From the NCBI RefSeq assembly GCF_900129825.1, contig NZ_FQWZ01000001.1, positions 372,001 through 436,000 of the forward strand: a stretch of 64,000 bases of DNA. Reading direction: 5' to 3'. The position numbers were made by a program, and so were the translations under genes. Positions 18,570-26,909 of the stretch are shown here, in pieces (positions within the stretch are counted from its first letter, which is position 1; the number at the start of each line of letters is the position of its first letter). The notes beneath the pieces were generated by a model that saw only the letters and a program-made list of their open reading frames with translations, was not told the origin of the DNA and did no database searches. Source of the stretch: Hydrocarboniphaga daqingensis. GTDB taxonomy: Bacteria; Pseudomonadota; Gammaproteobacteria; Nevskiales; Nevskiaceae.

Positions 18570-18971
18570 TCAGGTCAACCAGTCTTCGATGCGCAGACCC
18601 GCCACGCGCTCGAACTCCTTGGTGTTGTGGGTCACGACGACCAGTCCACGCGACCGGGCATGCCCCGCGATCATCTGGTCGTACGGACCGATTTGCAGTC
18701 CGGCTCGTTTGAGCTCGGCGCGAATCTGCGCCGTATGAGCGGCAGCCGGCATGTCGTAATCCAGCACGTCCAGCCGCGCGATGAACCCTTCCACCACCGC
18801 CAGGTTTCGAGACGCTTGAGAGGACAGCTCTACGCCGTACAACAACGCCATCATCGTCACCGAGCTGATGCAGATCTGCGTGTGATGACGCTTGAATGCC
18901 GTCCGGGCCACAGCTGGCTTGTCCCGGATCGTGGCAATGCAGACATTGGTATCCAGCAGGTAGCGCAGCAT
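18570..18971 (-). CDS. vapC: VapC-type PIN-domain toxin lacking the catalytic Glu
   Basis: This 133-residue protein closely resembles the enteric VapC/MvpT group, whose members cleave initiator tRNA: LLDTNVCIATI near the start, CISSVTMMALLYGVELS, RNLAVVEGFIARLDVLDYD, GPYDQMIAGHARSRGLVVVT and RIEDWL. The acidic residues Asp7 and Asp98 are present. The Glu that normally occupies position 42 (ELxYG) is replaced by Ala, codon GCG, one base from GAG. This Glu is part of the metal site in PIN RNases, so the toxin may be inactive or weak. The ATG overlaps the vapB stop as TGATG, the normal layout for such modules. Confidence 0.9.
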   Translation of the reverse strand: MLRYLLDTNVCIATIRDKPAVARTAFKRHHTQICISSVTMMALLYGVELSSQASRNLAVVEGFIARLDVLDYDMPAAAHTAQIRAELKRAGLQIGPYDQMIAGHARSRGLVVVTHNTKEFERVAGLRIEDWLT

Positions 18972-19201
18972 CAGAACGGCTGGCGCTGTTGGTCTGCGGG
19001 CTGTTCCCGTTCGGCCATGAAGTCGTCGCTGACGCCGGCTCCATCAAACCAGCTGTCCCAGGCTTCTCCGGCCGGGGCAATGATGCGGGTGCGGCCCACG
19101 GCGACCACATCCACGCGTTTGACGTCGTCCGGCAACGCCGCCGCTTTGGGCAGTCGTATCGCCTGACTGCGGTTGCTCTTGAAGACGGCACCCTGTTCCA
19201 T
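18971..19201 (-). CDS. vapB: VapB-type antitoxin (AbrB-fold)
   Basis: The 76-residue partner of VapC has an N-terminal swapped-hairpin DNA-binding domain (VFKSNRSQAIRLPKAAALPD, residues 6-25, then VKRVDVVAVGRTRIIAPAGE). Its acidic, Trp/Phe-containing C-terminal tail (WDSWFDG, DDFMAEREQP) is the part that enters the VapC groove in relatives. The ATG at 19201 was chosen because AGGA lies 8 bases upstream and because family members start with this segment. VapB with VapC normally represses its own promoter, which should lie in 19202-19260. Confidence 0.88.
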   Translation of the reverse strand: MEQGAVFKSNRSQAIRLPKAAALPDDVKRVDVVAVGRTRIIAPAGEAWDSWFDGAGVSDDFMAEREQPADQQRQPF

Positions 19202-19331
19202 CTGCCATGTCCTAATGGGATATACCACCGGATGATACGCACGAAAGCCGCCAGTTCAAAGTCGCCGGCGCGAACATCGCATCGCCCCGCCCTCGAACAC
19301 CGGAGTGAGGCGAAACGCGGGGCGTCAGCAC

Positions 19332-19362
19332 AAAAAAAGGGCCGGTCCTCGCGGACCGGCCC
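19332..19362 (-). terminator. Rho-independent terminator after the DUF4394 lipoprotein gene
   Basis: A 10-bp perfect stem (GGGCCGGTCC at 19339-19348 with GGACCGGCCC at 19353-19362) closes a four-base loop. On the minus strand it is followed by seven T residues (19338-19332). It lies about 100 bases after the lipoprotein stop codon. The rest of 19202-19460 holds only the vapB upstream region. Confidence 0.9.
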
Positions 19363-19460
19363 AGATGCTTGCAGCGCTGTGTTTATAGGCCGATGACGCG
19401 GGGATTACCCCCCGCGTTCGGCGTAGATGCTCGTTGAAGTCGCGAGGTCGCCCAGAGCCT

Positions 19461-22400
19461 TTACTTGACCTGGATCGCCAGCGAACGCAGCGGCGAGGCG
19501 CCGGCGCCGCCGATCGCACCGGCCAGCGTCGCCTGGCCGGTGGCCAGGTTGATCCGGTACAGGCTCGACTGCGTGGCGCCGTCGGCCTGCAGCGCGGCCA
19601 GCGCAAAGCCGTTGCCGCCGCCGGCGATGTCGAAGCTGACCGCGGTCAGATCGGTCAGGTTCAAGCCCACCGGATTGACACTGGTCAGCACGCCGTCGTT
19701 GGGCGGTGCCTGCAGGCTCAGGCCGGCGCTGTTGGCGTCGAACACATACAGCTGCGTCGCGGTGCTGCCGGCGAAGCTGTTGGTGTAGGCGGCAGCGGCG
19801 ATCTGCGGCGGACGCGTCAGCGCCGTGTCGGTGATCGTCGCGCCGCTGGAGACGTTGATGCGCAGGTTCTCACCGGCGCTGGACACCACGCGCAAGCGAT
19901 CCGGCACCGGGTTGAAGTCGACGCCAAAGGACGTGCCCGCCAGTGCCGTGAACGGTGCGGTCAAATCGCCCGCATCGGCGGTCAGCGTCGAAGCCGGCAG
20001 CGCGATCGCGGTCGTGGTGTCGATCGTGTACAGCTTGCCGTTCTGCGTCAGGCCGTACAGCACGCCGGTCGCCGGGCGGAAGTCGATACCGACCAACTGC
20101 TCGCCCATGCCCAGGCCCGTGACGTTACCGATCGTCGACACGCTGCCCGGCGCGTCGGCCGGGAAGCTGGCCAGCACGTCGGCGCCGCTGGTGCCGATCA
20201 GCGCGAACAGCGTCGGCGTGGCCGGTGCGGTCATCGTCGTCGGAATCGCGAGGCCCTTGATCGAGCCAGTGGCGCCGATGCCGCCGATGCGCGTGGCGCG
20301 CGCCGTCGAGAACGCCGAGGCGACGTCGACCTTGTACAAGCCCGCCATTCCACCCACCGTCAGCACCGCGTAGGCGTCGCTGGCGCCGACGATGTCGAAG
20401 CCGTTGACCGCGTCAGCGTCGACACCGAGCAGACCACGATCCTTCAGCACGCCATCATTCGGCGGCGACTGCAGGAACACGCGGTCGCTGGTGGTATCGA
20501 TCACGAACAGCTGCGTCGTGGCCGTACCCGCGAAGCTGTTGGTGTAGGCAGCGGCCGTAACCGCAAACGGTCCGTAAGCCAGCGGTGCGTCGGTGAACGT
20601 GTTGCCAGCGTCCGGATTGCCGATGCGCAGGTTCTGGCCGCTGTTGCTGACCACGCGCAGCGCGACCGGGCCGGTCGGGTTGAAGTCCAGACCGTAGGCC
20701 GTGTCGCTGCCGATGCCGGTGAACGGCGAGCTCATGTCGCTGGCGTCGGCGGCGAGCGTCGACGCCGGCGTGGCGACGGCCGTGGCCGGATCGACCGTGT
20801 ACAGGCGACCGGCGCTGGTCAGCGCATACAGCTTGCCGGTCGACGGACGGAAGTCGATGCCGAGCACCGTCTCGCCGCCCTGCAGGCCGCTGACCGGGCC
20901 AATCGTCGTCACCGTAGCCGGCGCGCTGGGCACGAAGCTGACCAGTTCGCCTGCGGTGTTGAGACCGAACACGGTGGCCGACGCTGGCGCCGCGAACGGC
21001 GTCAGACCGACCAGACGCTCACCGCCCCCGACCGTGCCGAGCGAGGCACTGGCCGCGCCGGTGCTCAGGTTCAGCGTGTGCAGCGTCGTGGTCTGCGTGC
21101 CGGCGGCGTTGACGGCGATCAGCGCGGTGTTGTCGCTGCCGTTGATGTCGAAGCCGTTGACCTCGCTGATGTCGACGCCGAGCGCGCCGATTTCGGACAT
21201 CGCACCGGCATTCGGATCGGCTGCGGTCAGCAGACGGTCGTTGGCCGTGTCGAGGTAGAAGATCGTCGTCGACAGCGTGGCCGCGTTGCCGCCCTTGAGA
21301 CTGTTGGTGTAGGCCGTGGCGCTGACGCCGCGCGTGCTGCCGCCGACGGTCAGGCCACCGTCCACCGTGGTGGCGCCGGTGTCGACATTGATGCGCAGGT
21401 TCTGGCCGGTATCACTGACCACGCGCAAGCGGTCGGGCACCGGGTTGAAGTCCATACCGAACGCCGAGCCTGCCAGCGCCGTCGACAGCGTCGACTTCAG
21501 CGTGGCCGCCGCCGTGGTTTTGTCGACCGTGTACAGCTTGCTGGCGCTGGTCAGCGCATACAGCTGGCCGTCGGCCGGACGCGTGTCGATGCCGACGACG
21601 TTCTCGCCGCTGCCCAGGCCGCTGAGCGCTGCCGAGGTGCACAGTTTGGCTGGCGCCGCGCGGTTGAAGGTCACCAGCTTGCCGGTCTCGGTCAGGCCGA
21701 TCGTGTCACCGGCTGCCTGCGAGCGCGCATCCGAGGTCACCGGGAAGCTCAGGCCCGAGATCACGCTGGTGCTGCTGAACGCGGCCAGCGCGGTGGCCGC
21801 GCCGCTGCTCAGGTTGATCGAGTACAGCCTCGGCGTGCCGTTGACGGTCAACGCAGCCAGCGCCGTGTTGCCGCCGCTGCTGCTGGTGATGATGTCGAAG
21901 CCGTTGACGGCGCCGACGTCGACACCGAGCGAGCCGACGACGACGGCCGTGCCGTCGTTCGGCGGGTTCTGCAGCAGCAAGCGGTCGGTGACCGGGTCGA
22001 TCGTGTACAGCGCGGTACGGCAAGCCGCCGCGAAGTTGTTGGTGTACGCCGCTGCGCCGTAGCCGGTGGCCGCACCGTTGATCGCGCCATCGGTGATCGT
22101 GACGCCGCTGTCGACGTTGATCCGCAAGTTCAGGCCGGCGTCGCTGACCACGCGCAAGCGGTCCGGAACCGGGTTGAAGTCGACACCGAAGGTGCCGCTG
22201 CCCACGCCGCTGAACGGGCTGGTGTTATCGGTCGGGTCGGCGACCAGCGTCGACTTGAGCGTCGCCGCGCCCGTGGCCGGGTCGATGACGTACAGCTTGC
22301 CGGCATCGGTCAGCGCATACAGCTCGTTGGTGGCAGGACGCACGTCGACGCCGAGCACGGTCTCGCCGGCCGGTACGCCCAGCGTCGCCTGGCTGAGCAC

Positions 22401-22898
22401 GCTGCCCGGGGCCGCACGGTCGAACGTGAACAGCGTGTTGCCGCTGGTGGCGAAGCTGTCGCCCAGCCGGTCGTTCTCGACGATCGTGACCTGGGCCGTC
22501 GACGGCGCCTTCAGGTCGGCGAGGCGGACGTTGCCGAGCGTGACGGTGAAGGTTTCATTGCCTTCGATCGCGACGTCTTCGGCGATCGGCACGGTAAAGC
22601 TCTTGAAAGCGTTGTCACCGACGGCCCAATTGAGCGTGCCGCTGACGGCGGTGAAGTCGGACGCGCCGGCGGTGCCGGCTGTGACGGTGTAGTCGACGCC
22701 GGCTTCCGTCAGGTTCTTGCCGGTGCGCAGCACGCTGATCGTGATCGTGCCCGCCGACTCATCGACGGTGTACGAGGCCTGCGACAGCGACAGTTCGCCG
22801 GCCTGCGGGCCGTCGCCTGAACAGGCCGATACCAGCAAGAAAGCGGGCGCAACGGCGGCGAGCGGCGTCAGCCGCCCACCGAATTTCTTCTTTTGCAT
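19461..22898 (-). CDS. Large lipoprotein with a Calx-beta domain and four DUF4394 repeats
   Basis: This 1145-residue protein has a lipoprotein signal: basic MQKKKFGGR, a hydrophobic stretch, and the lipobox VSAC with Cys26. A Calx-beta-like domain follows (about 35-145: SYTVDESAGTITISVLRTG, SFTVPIAEDVAIEGNETF, AQVTIVEND). The remainder is four consecutive units of roughly 230-250 residues matching the DUF4394 pattern. Each has GETVLGVDVRPATNELYALT or a variant, LYTVDPATG, FGVDFNPVPDRLRVVS, NLRINVDSG and AAYTNSF. Such units are expected to form beta-propeller-like blades and are found on secreted proteins of unknown role. The gene is monocistronic, with a strong terminator, and lies in an accessory stretch between vapBC and an XRE regulator. 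No enzymatic residues are apparent. Confidence 0.85.
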   Translation of the reverse strand: MQKKKFGGRLTPLAAVAPAFLLVSACSGDGPQAGELSLSQASYTVDESAGTITISVLRTGKNLTEAGVDYTVTAGTAGASDFTAVSGTLNWAVGDNAFKSFTVPIAEDVAIEGNETFTVTLGNVRLADLKAPSTAQVTIVENDRLGDSFATSGNTLFTFDRAAPGSVLSQATLGVPAGETVLGVDVRPATNELYALTDAGKLYVIDPATGAATLKSTLVADPTDNTSPFSGVGSGTFGVDFNPVPDRLRVVSDAGLNLRINVDSGVTITDGAINGAATGYGAAAYTNNFAAACRTALYTIDPVTDRLLLQNPPNDGTAVVVGSLGVDVGAVNGFDIITSSSGGNTALAALTVNGTPRLYSINLSSGAATALAAFSSTSVISGLSFPVTSDARSQAAGDTIGLTETGKLVTFNRAAPAKLCTSAALSGLGSGENVVGIDTRPADGQLYALTSASKLYTVDKTTAAATLKSTLSTALAGSAFGMDFNPVPDRLRVVSDTGQNLRINVDTGATTVDGGLTVGGSTRGVSATAYTNSLKGGNAATLSTTIFYLDTANDRLLTAADPNAGAMSEIGALGVDISEVNGFDINGSDNTALIAVNAAGTQTTTLHTLNLSTGAASASLGTVGGGERLVGLTPFAAPASATVFGLNTAGELVSFVPSAPATVTTIGPVSGLQGGETVLGIDFRPSTGKLYALTSAGRLYTVDPATAVATPASTLAADASDMSSPFTGIGSDTAYGLDFNPTGPVALRVVSNSGQNLRIGNPDAGNTFTDAPLAYGPFAVTAAAYTNSFAGTATTQLFVIDTTSDRVFLQSPPNDGVLKDRGLLGVDADAVNGFDIVGASDAYAVLTVGGMAGLYKVDVASAFSTARATRIGGIGATGSIKGLAIPTTMTAPATPTLFALIGTSGADVLASFPADAPGSVSTIGNVTGLGMGEQLVGIDFRPATGVLYGLTQNGKLYTIDTTTAIALPASTLTADAGDLTAPFTALAGTSFGVDFNPVPDRLRVVSSAGENLRINVSSGATITDTALTRPPQIAAAAYTNSFAGSTATQLYVFDANSAGLSLQAPPNDGVLTSVNPVGLNLTDLTAVSFDIAGGGNGFALAALQADGATQSSLYRINLATGQATLAGAIGGAGASPLRSLAIQVK

Positions 22899-23029
22899 AA
22901 GTAACTCCCTGTTTTAGATCGCTGCGAAGCAACCTGAACGCAACATCACTTGTTGAGCGAAGGGCTACGGGGAGCACCATTGAACGGATGCAAGCGACGC
23001 GCGCCTGCGCGGGTCGTGTGCAGGGAATC

Positions 23030-23893
23030 TCAGCCCGGCTGACGCAGAAAGGCCTCGGTGAACGCATCGGCCGGGAACAGACACTCGACTCGAAGGTTGT
23101 CGGCGGTCAGGTCCAGCGGCGTTCCGAAGCTGCATAGCATCGTGATGAAGCTCAGCGTCGCGTCGCCGACCCCGATCCGCGTCGGCAGCACCGGCGCCAG
23201 CGGCGTCCACACTTCCGCTAAGCGCCAGCGCGGCGGAATGCCTGGATACGCCAGCACCACGGCCAGCGTCTGTGCGGCCTGCGGGCTTTCGCGGGCCTCG
23301 CGGATCGCGCGGCCGAGCAAGCCGGGGCCCAGTTCGTCGAGATTGCGGATGTACGGCCTCAGGCCATCGGGGTGCAGCGTCAGCTTCATCAGGTTGGGCG
23401 GACCATCGCCACAGACGCGCCGCCACAGCGCGTCGACGTCGCCGCCCGGTGCGATCCAGGCCAGCAGCCGCTGAATCGCCGCATTGGCCTGCAGCACGTT
23501 CCAGCCCGCATCGAGCACCAGCGCCGGATACGGGTCCTGTTGTTGCAGCAGCAGCGACAGCACGTGCTGGACCGGGGCCATGTCGGGGCTGTGCAGGGCG
23601 CGCTCGGCAAACAGCGGCGCAAAGCCGGCCGCGACCAACCAGCGGTTGCGCTCACGCAGCGGCAGGGCCAGCGCTTCAGCCAGTTGCAGCACCATCGCGC
23701 GGCTCGGCCGCGCCTTAGATGACTCCAGGCAGCTCAAGTGGCGCTGCGACAGCCCAGCGTCGCCGGCCAGTGCCATCTGGCTGATGCCCTGCCCGCGCCG
23801 CCGTTCGCGCAGCAGCGTGGCAAAGCCGGCCGGCCGCTCGCAGGCTTCAACGGGGGTGGCGGCCAGTGCCGCGGTCGTCTGCGTCGGGTTCAT
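23030..23893 (-). CDS. XRE-family regulator with MmyB-like ligand-binding domain
   Basis: This 287-residue cytoplasmic regulator has an N-terminal helix-turn-helix (about 23-75: FATLLRERRRGQGISQMALA, then SQRHLSCLESSKARPSRAMV). A C-terminal MmyB-type domain (about 85-285) includes DPYPALVLDAGWNVLQANAA, a segment characteristic of this family and thought to bind a small hydrophobic ligand. The ATG at 23893 follows the normal family N-terminus; an upstream in-frame start adds 21 poorly conserved residues. The DUF2834 gene lies divergently 116 bases away and is a likely target. Confidence 0.85.
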   Translation of the reverse strand: MNPTQTTAALAATPVEACERPAGFATLLRERRRGQGISQMALAGDAGLSQRHLSCLESSKARPSRAMVLQLAEALALPLRERNRWLVAAGFAPLFAERALHSPDMAPVQHVLSLLLQQQDPYPALVLDAGWNVLQANAAIQRLLAWIAPGGDVDALWRRVCGDGPPNLMKLTLHPDGLRPYIRNLDELGPGLLGRAIREARESPQAAQTLAVVLAYPGIPPRWRLAEVWTPLAPVLPTRIGVGDATLSFITMLCSFGTPLDLTADNLRVECLFPADAFTEAFLRQPG

Positions 23894-24009
23894 ACGCGGA
23901 TTGTGCGCTGGCGCCGACCGTGCGGGTATGACGTCACAGGTCATTGAGCGGGTCATCGTCAGCGGCGAGTCTGGTCGCGTTCCTCCACCGTCGATGACAA
24001 GGCCCCACC

Positions 24010-24306
24010 ATGCACCTGCCCCGCCCGCTCGTTCTGCTGATCCTGCTGCCGTTTACCGCTTTTTCAGTGTGGGTTCTGAGCCAGGTCGGCTACCTGGGCC
24101 TGTTTACCGCCAACCTGCACCCGGCCGGCTTGCAAGTACTGGCCGATCTGGTGATCGCCTGCACGCTCGGCATCGTCTGGATCTGGCGCGACGCCCGTGC
24201 CCAGGGCCGCAACCCGATACCGTTCGTGCTGCTGACCTTGGGCCTGGGCTCGATCGGCCTGCTGCTGTACCTGCTGATGCGGCCCGCGCCCACCGCGGCG
24301 CGCTGA
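24010..24306 (+). CDS. DUF2834-like small membrane protein
   Basis: The 98-residue protein has three predicted transmembrane helices: about 7-28 (LVLLILLPFTAFSVWVL), 40-58 (LQVLADLVIACTLGIVWIW) and 70-90 (IPFVLLTLGLGSIGLLLYLLM). The signature WRDARAQGRNPIPF between helices 2 and 3 and LGSIGLLLYLL are typical of the DUF2834 family. Its function is unknown. It is transcribed divergently from the XRE/MmyB regulator gene, an arrangement often seen when the regulator controls its neighbour. Confidence 0.8.
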   Translation: MHLPRPLVLLILLPFTAFSVWVLSQVGYLGLFTANLHPAGLQVLADLVIACTLGIVWIWRDARAQGRNPIPFVLLTLGLGSIGLLLYLLMRPAPTAAR

Positions 24307-24329
24307 TCCGTCGGCATCCCTCGCAGCCG

Positions 24330-24620
24330 CTAGCGGTCGTGCACCGGGTCCAGCGGCGGCGGTGAGTCCGCGTCCGGCGACGCTCGGGCGTCGTCACGGT
24401 GCTGCCGCTCGGCCATGCGCCGCAGTGCGGCGGCCGGGCCGCGGCGCTCAGGCTGGCCCGCGTGCGCCGGGCCCGGCGTCGCCGCGCTGGCGGGATTGAC
24501 GCCGGCGCTGGCGGAATTGAGCGAGTCGATCGGCACGCCGGCCGATGCGGTACCCGCCGCGACGACGCCGACGATGATCGATGCCAAGCTCGATCGTGCC
24601 CGAAGCAGAATGCGTTTCAT
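24330..24620 (-). CDS. Short secreted protein of low complexity, uncertain
   Basis: The 96-residue product begins with a basic end and hydrophobic stretch (MKRILLRARSSLASIIVGVV to AGTASA) that looks like a Sec signal. The rest is rich in Pro, Ala, Arg and Asp and has no recognisable domain. It starts 9 bases after the predicted outer-membrane protein on the same strand, which supports co-transcription. A spurious frame in GC-rich DNA is possible. Confidence 0.4.
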   Translation of the reverse strand: MKRILLRARSSLASIIVGVVAAGTASAGVPIDSLNSASAGVNPASAATPGPAHAGQPERRGPAAALRRMAERQHRDDARASPDADSPPPLDPVHDR

Positions 24621-24629
24621 CGCCCGCTC

Positions 24630-25418
24630 CTAGAACGCATAGGCGACGCTGGCCAATAGCGTCAGCCGCGGCGTGCGGTTGTGGTCGCTGAGCAGGTCGA
24701 CGTAGCCGGCCGTCAGCGTCAGTGGCCACCAGCGGAACAGCGGCGCCACCGACAGCGCGGCGTTGACGCAGTAGCCGTCGTATTCGCCGATCAACGACAG
24801 GCCGTGGTGTGGATACCAGGCGAGCGCGGCGAACAGGTCGACGCCGAATAGATCGTCGCTGTTGCCGTTCTTGTTGGTCACGTTTTGGCCGGCGCCGCCG
24901 CTGAGCATCAGCAGCTGATTGCCCAGAGGCACGGCGTGACTGAGCGCCACGTAGTGCCCGGCAGGATTGCTGGCGCGATACACCGACCCGCCCCAGCGAG
25001 GCACCGCGCTGCTGCCGATGGCAACGGCGGTCGACTCGCCGACGTTGCGGTGCAGCTTGAACGCCAGACTGCCTTCCTCGCCGAAGCCAGCCTGGCCCAG
25101 CGATCGGTCCGACAGCGACGAAATGACCACCGCCGTGTCGAGCGCCAGCCATCGATCGGGATCGCCGACCGACGCGGCCACGGCGATCGACGCATCGCCA
25201 CGCTCGCGCTCGGTGATCATGCCCAGCGCCAACGAGCCGGTGCGCCCCCCGTAGCCGACCGGCGCAACGAACGCCGACGCGGCATAGCCGAACCGGGCGG
25301 TATCCAGCCGCGTCGCCGCTAAAGGATCAGCCCCAGCCAGCGTCGTGATCGAGGCCAGAACCGCTCCACATAAACTGATACAGGCCGCCTCTAGCGACCT
25401 CGACCGCCTCAACGTCAT
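24630..25418 (-). CDS. Predicted outer-membrane beta-barrel protein
   Basis: This 262-residue protein has a Sec signal (SLEAACISLCGAVLASITTLAGADP, about 7-31, cleaved after AGA). The rest consists of alternating hydrophobic strands such as SLALGMITERE, LALDTAVVISSL and GLSLIGEYDG, and the protein ends in Phe (ASVAYAF), the usual signature of a Bam-assembled barrel. Repeated SLAFKLHRNVGES-like and LTLTAGYVDLLSDHN segments fit a small porin-like barrel. No specific family is recognised. The start at 25418 was chosen for its signal peptide; GGAGG lies about 14 bases upstream, and an in-frame start at 25484 is an alternative. Confidence 0.65.
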   Translation of the reverse strand: MTLRRSRSLEAACISLCGAVLASITTLAGADPLAATRLDTARFGYAASAFVAPVGYGGRTGSLALGMITERERGDASIAVAASVGDPDRWLALDTAVVISSLSDRSLGQAGFGEEGSLAFKLHRNVGESTAVAIGSSAVPRWGGSVYRASNPAGHYVALSHAVPLGNQLLMLSGGAGQNVTNKNGNSDDLFGVDLFAALAWYPHHGLSLIGEYDGYCVNAALSVAPLFRWWPLTLTAGYVDLLSDHNRTPRLTLLASVAYAF

Positions 25419-25558
25419 CGATTCCCCGCGAGCCTCCGCAATGGCACGCAGCATCACCCGCTGTCGGGCTCGACTCACGTGCAAACATCACAAGCATGCG
25501 TCGGCAACGGACGCGTGACCAGTCCATCGGGTCACGCCGGAACGGCCGGATCGCCTGC

Positions 25559-25975
25559 CTAGTGCGCGGGCTTGTGCGCCGCCTCGATCATCACGTCGCT
25601 GATCGCGCCGTAGACGGCCGTCCACGATGCCTGCACCTGTGGCGTGAAGGCCGGCCCCAAACCTTGACCGAGCGTTTTCAGCAGCGCCGCACCGACGACG
25701 GCGTAGTGCGCGTCCTGCACGCCGTAGGTGACATGACGGCGGCCCAGCGCCTGAAGCACCGGCACCAACGCATCGATGTCGCGCAGCTTCGACACGGCGA
25801 CGCCGATCATCTGCATCAGTCGGGCGCCCTGCGCGACCATGTCGCCCTTGAACAGCGCCTGCAGGGCCGGATCGGCCTCGAACAGATTGCGGTAGAACAA
25901 GGCCGCCGCCTGCGGCGCGATGCCCTCGACGGCAACCCAGCTACCTTGCACGTCCTGAATCAACTGTTCGTTCAC
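25559..25975 (-). CDS. Single-domain haemoglobin (globin)
   Basis: This 138-residue bacterial globin resembles Vitreoscilla-type haemoglobin, which binds oxygen or nitric oxide through haem. The proximal His is His81 in LGRRHVTYGVQDAHY. Tyr28 (LFYRNLFEADPALQALF) sits at the B10 position that shapes the distal pocket. The start is a GTG at 25975 because GGAG lies 6 bases before it; ATG codons upstream have no such site. There is no reductase domain, so it is not a flavohaemoglobin. It is not obviously in an operon with its neighbours. Confidence 0.88.
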   Translation of the reverse strand: MNEQLIQDVQGSWVAVEGIAPQAAALFYRNLFEADPALQALFKGDMVAQGARLMQMIGVAVSKLRDIDALVPVLQALGRRHVTYGVQDAHYAVVGAALLKTLGQGLGPAFTPQVQASWTAVYGAISDVMIEAAHKPAH

Positions 25976-26081
25976 GAGCGTCTCCGCAATCTTTGACCGG
26001 ATCATCATACGAGCCGTGGGCACCGCAGCCGACGACGTCCAGCGGCTGTTCGGTACCGCGTGTTGATCGAGGCACTGCGCG

Positions 26082-26408
26082 CTACTGCGCGATAGCGCGC
26101 AACGCAGCGGCACGGGCGCGCAGGTCGCCGTACTGCTGCCGGCGCTGCGCGGTGTAATGCCACCACGCCCGCGGCGGCTGCCCAGCGAGGAAATCAGTGA
26201 CCGACATCAGCACGTCGAGCACGCAAGGATCCTGGAAGACGCCCGAAACGCGACATAAATCGTCGTACAGCACCAGCGGATCGGCGCCGGTCAACTGCAG
26301 CGGATGCGTGTAGCCCAGTTGCACAAAATCCTGCGCCGATGCCGGCCCGATATTGGGCAAGTCGGTGAACTGCAGCAGCCGATCACGGCGAACTTTGGAC
26401 GGGCTCAT
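26082..26408 (-). CDS. Helix-hairpin-helix protein, Cdd1 family
   Basis: The 108-residue protein has a helix-hairpin-helix core (LTDLPNIGPASAQDF-like, residues about 14-28, then LGYTHPLQLTGADPLVLYDDLCRVSG). It carries the Cdd1-family segment DPCVLDVLMSVTDFLAG and ends PRAWWHYTAQRRQQY. Cdd1 is annotated in databases as a pathogenicity-locus family, but its biochemical role is not established; the fold suggests nucleic-acid contact. It stands between the globin and zinc-ribbon genes on the same strand. Confidence 0.8.
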   Translation of the reverse strand: MSPSKVRRDRLLQFTDLPNIGPASAQDFVQLGYTHPLQLTGADPLVLYDDLCRVSGVFQDPCVLDVLMSVTDFLAGQPPRAWWHYTAQRRQQYGDLRARAAALRAIAQ

Positions 26409-26495
26409 CGGGGCCGGCTCCTCGGCAAAGGGGCGATGTCATCTTCGGCATCGCCGCAGGAATCACTGCAGCCTACCGAAGCAGGGTCCGGGCCA

Positions 26496-26840
26496 CTAGC
26501 CGCCGATCAGAAAATCCGCGACCTGCTGAAAGCCGCTGGGCTTGCCGTGATAAAACTCGGTGAACTTGCAGCGCACGCAGACCGCGGCTGTGAAGCGCTG
26601 ATTCTGCAAGTTGAATGCGGCGCTGAGAAAACCACCCGAGGTGCGCACTTGGATCAGCTCGCAAGCCGTGTGGCCGCATTTGAAGCAGCGGTACTGGCTC
26701 GACGGCGTGCGCAAGCGCATCTCGGCATTGAGCGCGCGACTGATGTCGCGGTAGTCGGCACCGTTGATGCGCGACAGCCGCAGTTGCTCGACCAGTTCCT
26801 CGTACGACAGCGTCGGGATTTGTTCGATCGTCGGTTTCAT
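26496..26840 (-). CDS. Zinc-ribbon protein, DUF2082-like
   Basis: The 114-residue protein has an N-terminal helical part (SYEELVEQLRLSRINGADYR) and a C-terminal zinc ribbon with Cys52-x2-Cys55 (YRCFKCGHTACELIQVRTSG) and Cys88-x2-Cys91 (FTAAVCVRCKFTEFYHGK). The patterns RTSGGFLSAAFNLQNQRF and CKFTEFY match DUF2082, described as a nucleic-acid-binding Zn-ribbon family of unknown role. The ATG at 26840 was preferred to one at 26870. It lies 69 bases after flhA; read-through from flhA is possible. Confidence 0.72.
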   Translation of the reverse strand: MKPTIEQIPTLSYEELVEQLRLSRINGADYRDISRALNAEMRLRTPSSQYRCFKCGHTACELIQVRTSGGFLSAAFNLQNQRFTAAVCVRCKFTEFYHGKPSGFQQVADFLIGG

Positions 26841-26909
26841 CGGCCATGATCCTGTGTCGGCGATCCTCAACCCGCGCGTTGCCGCACGGCCGGCGACGCC
26901 GGCAACGCG

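Noticed and set aside
19434-22820. A 1128-codon open frame on the plus strand, antisense to the DUF4394 lipoprotein gene
   Set aside because: It is a shadow frame. The Arg/Gln/His-rich composition and lack of any domain or ribosome site contrast with the clear lipoprotein and repeated domains on the other strand.
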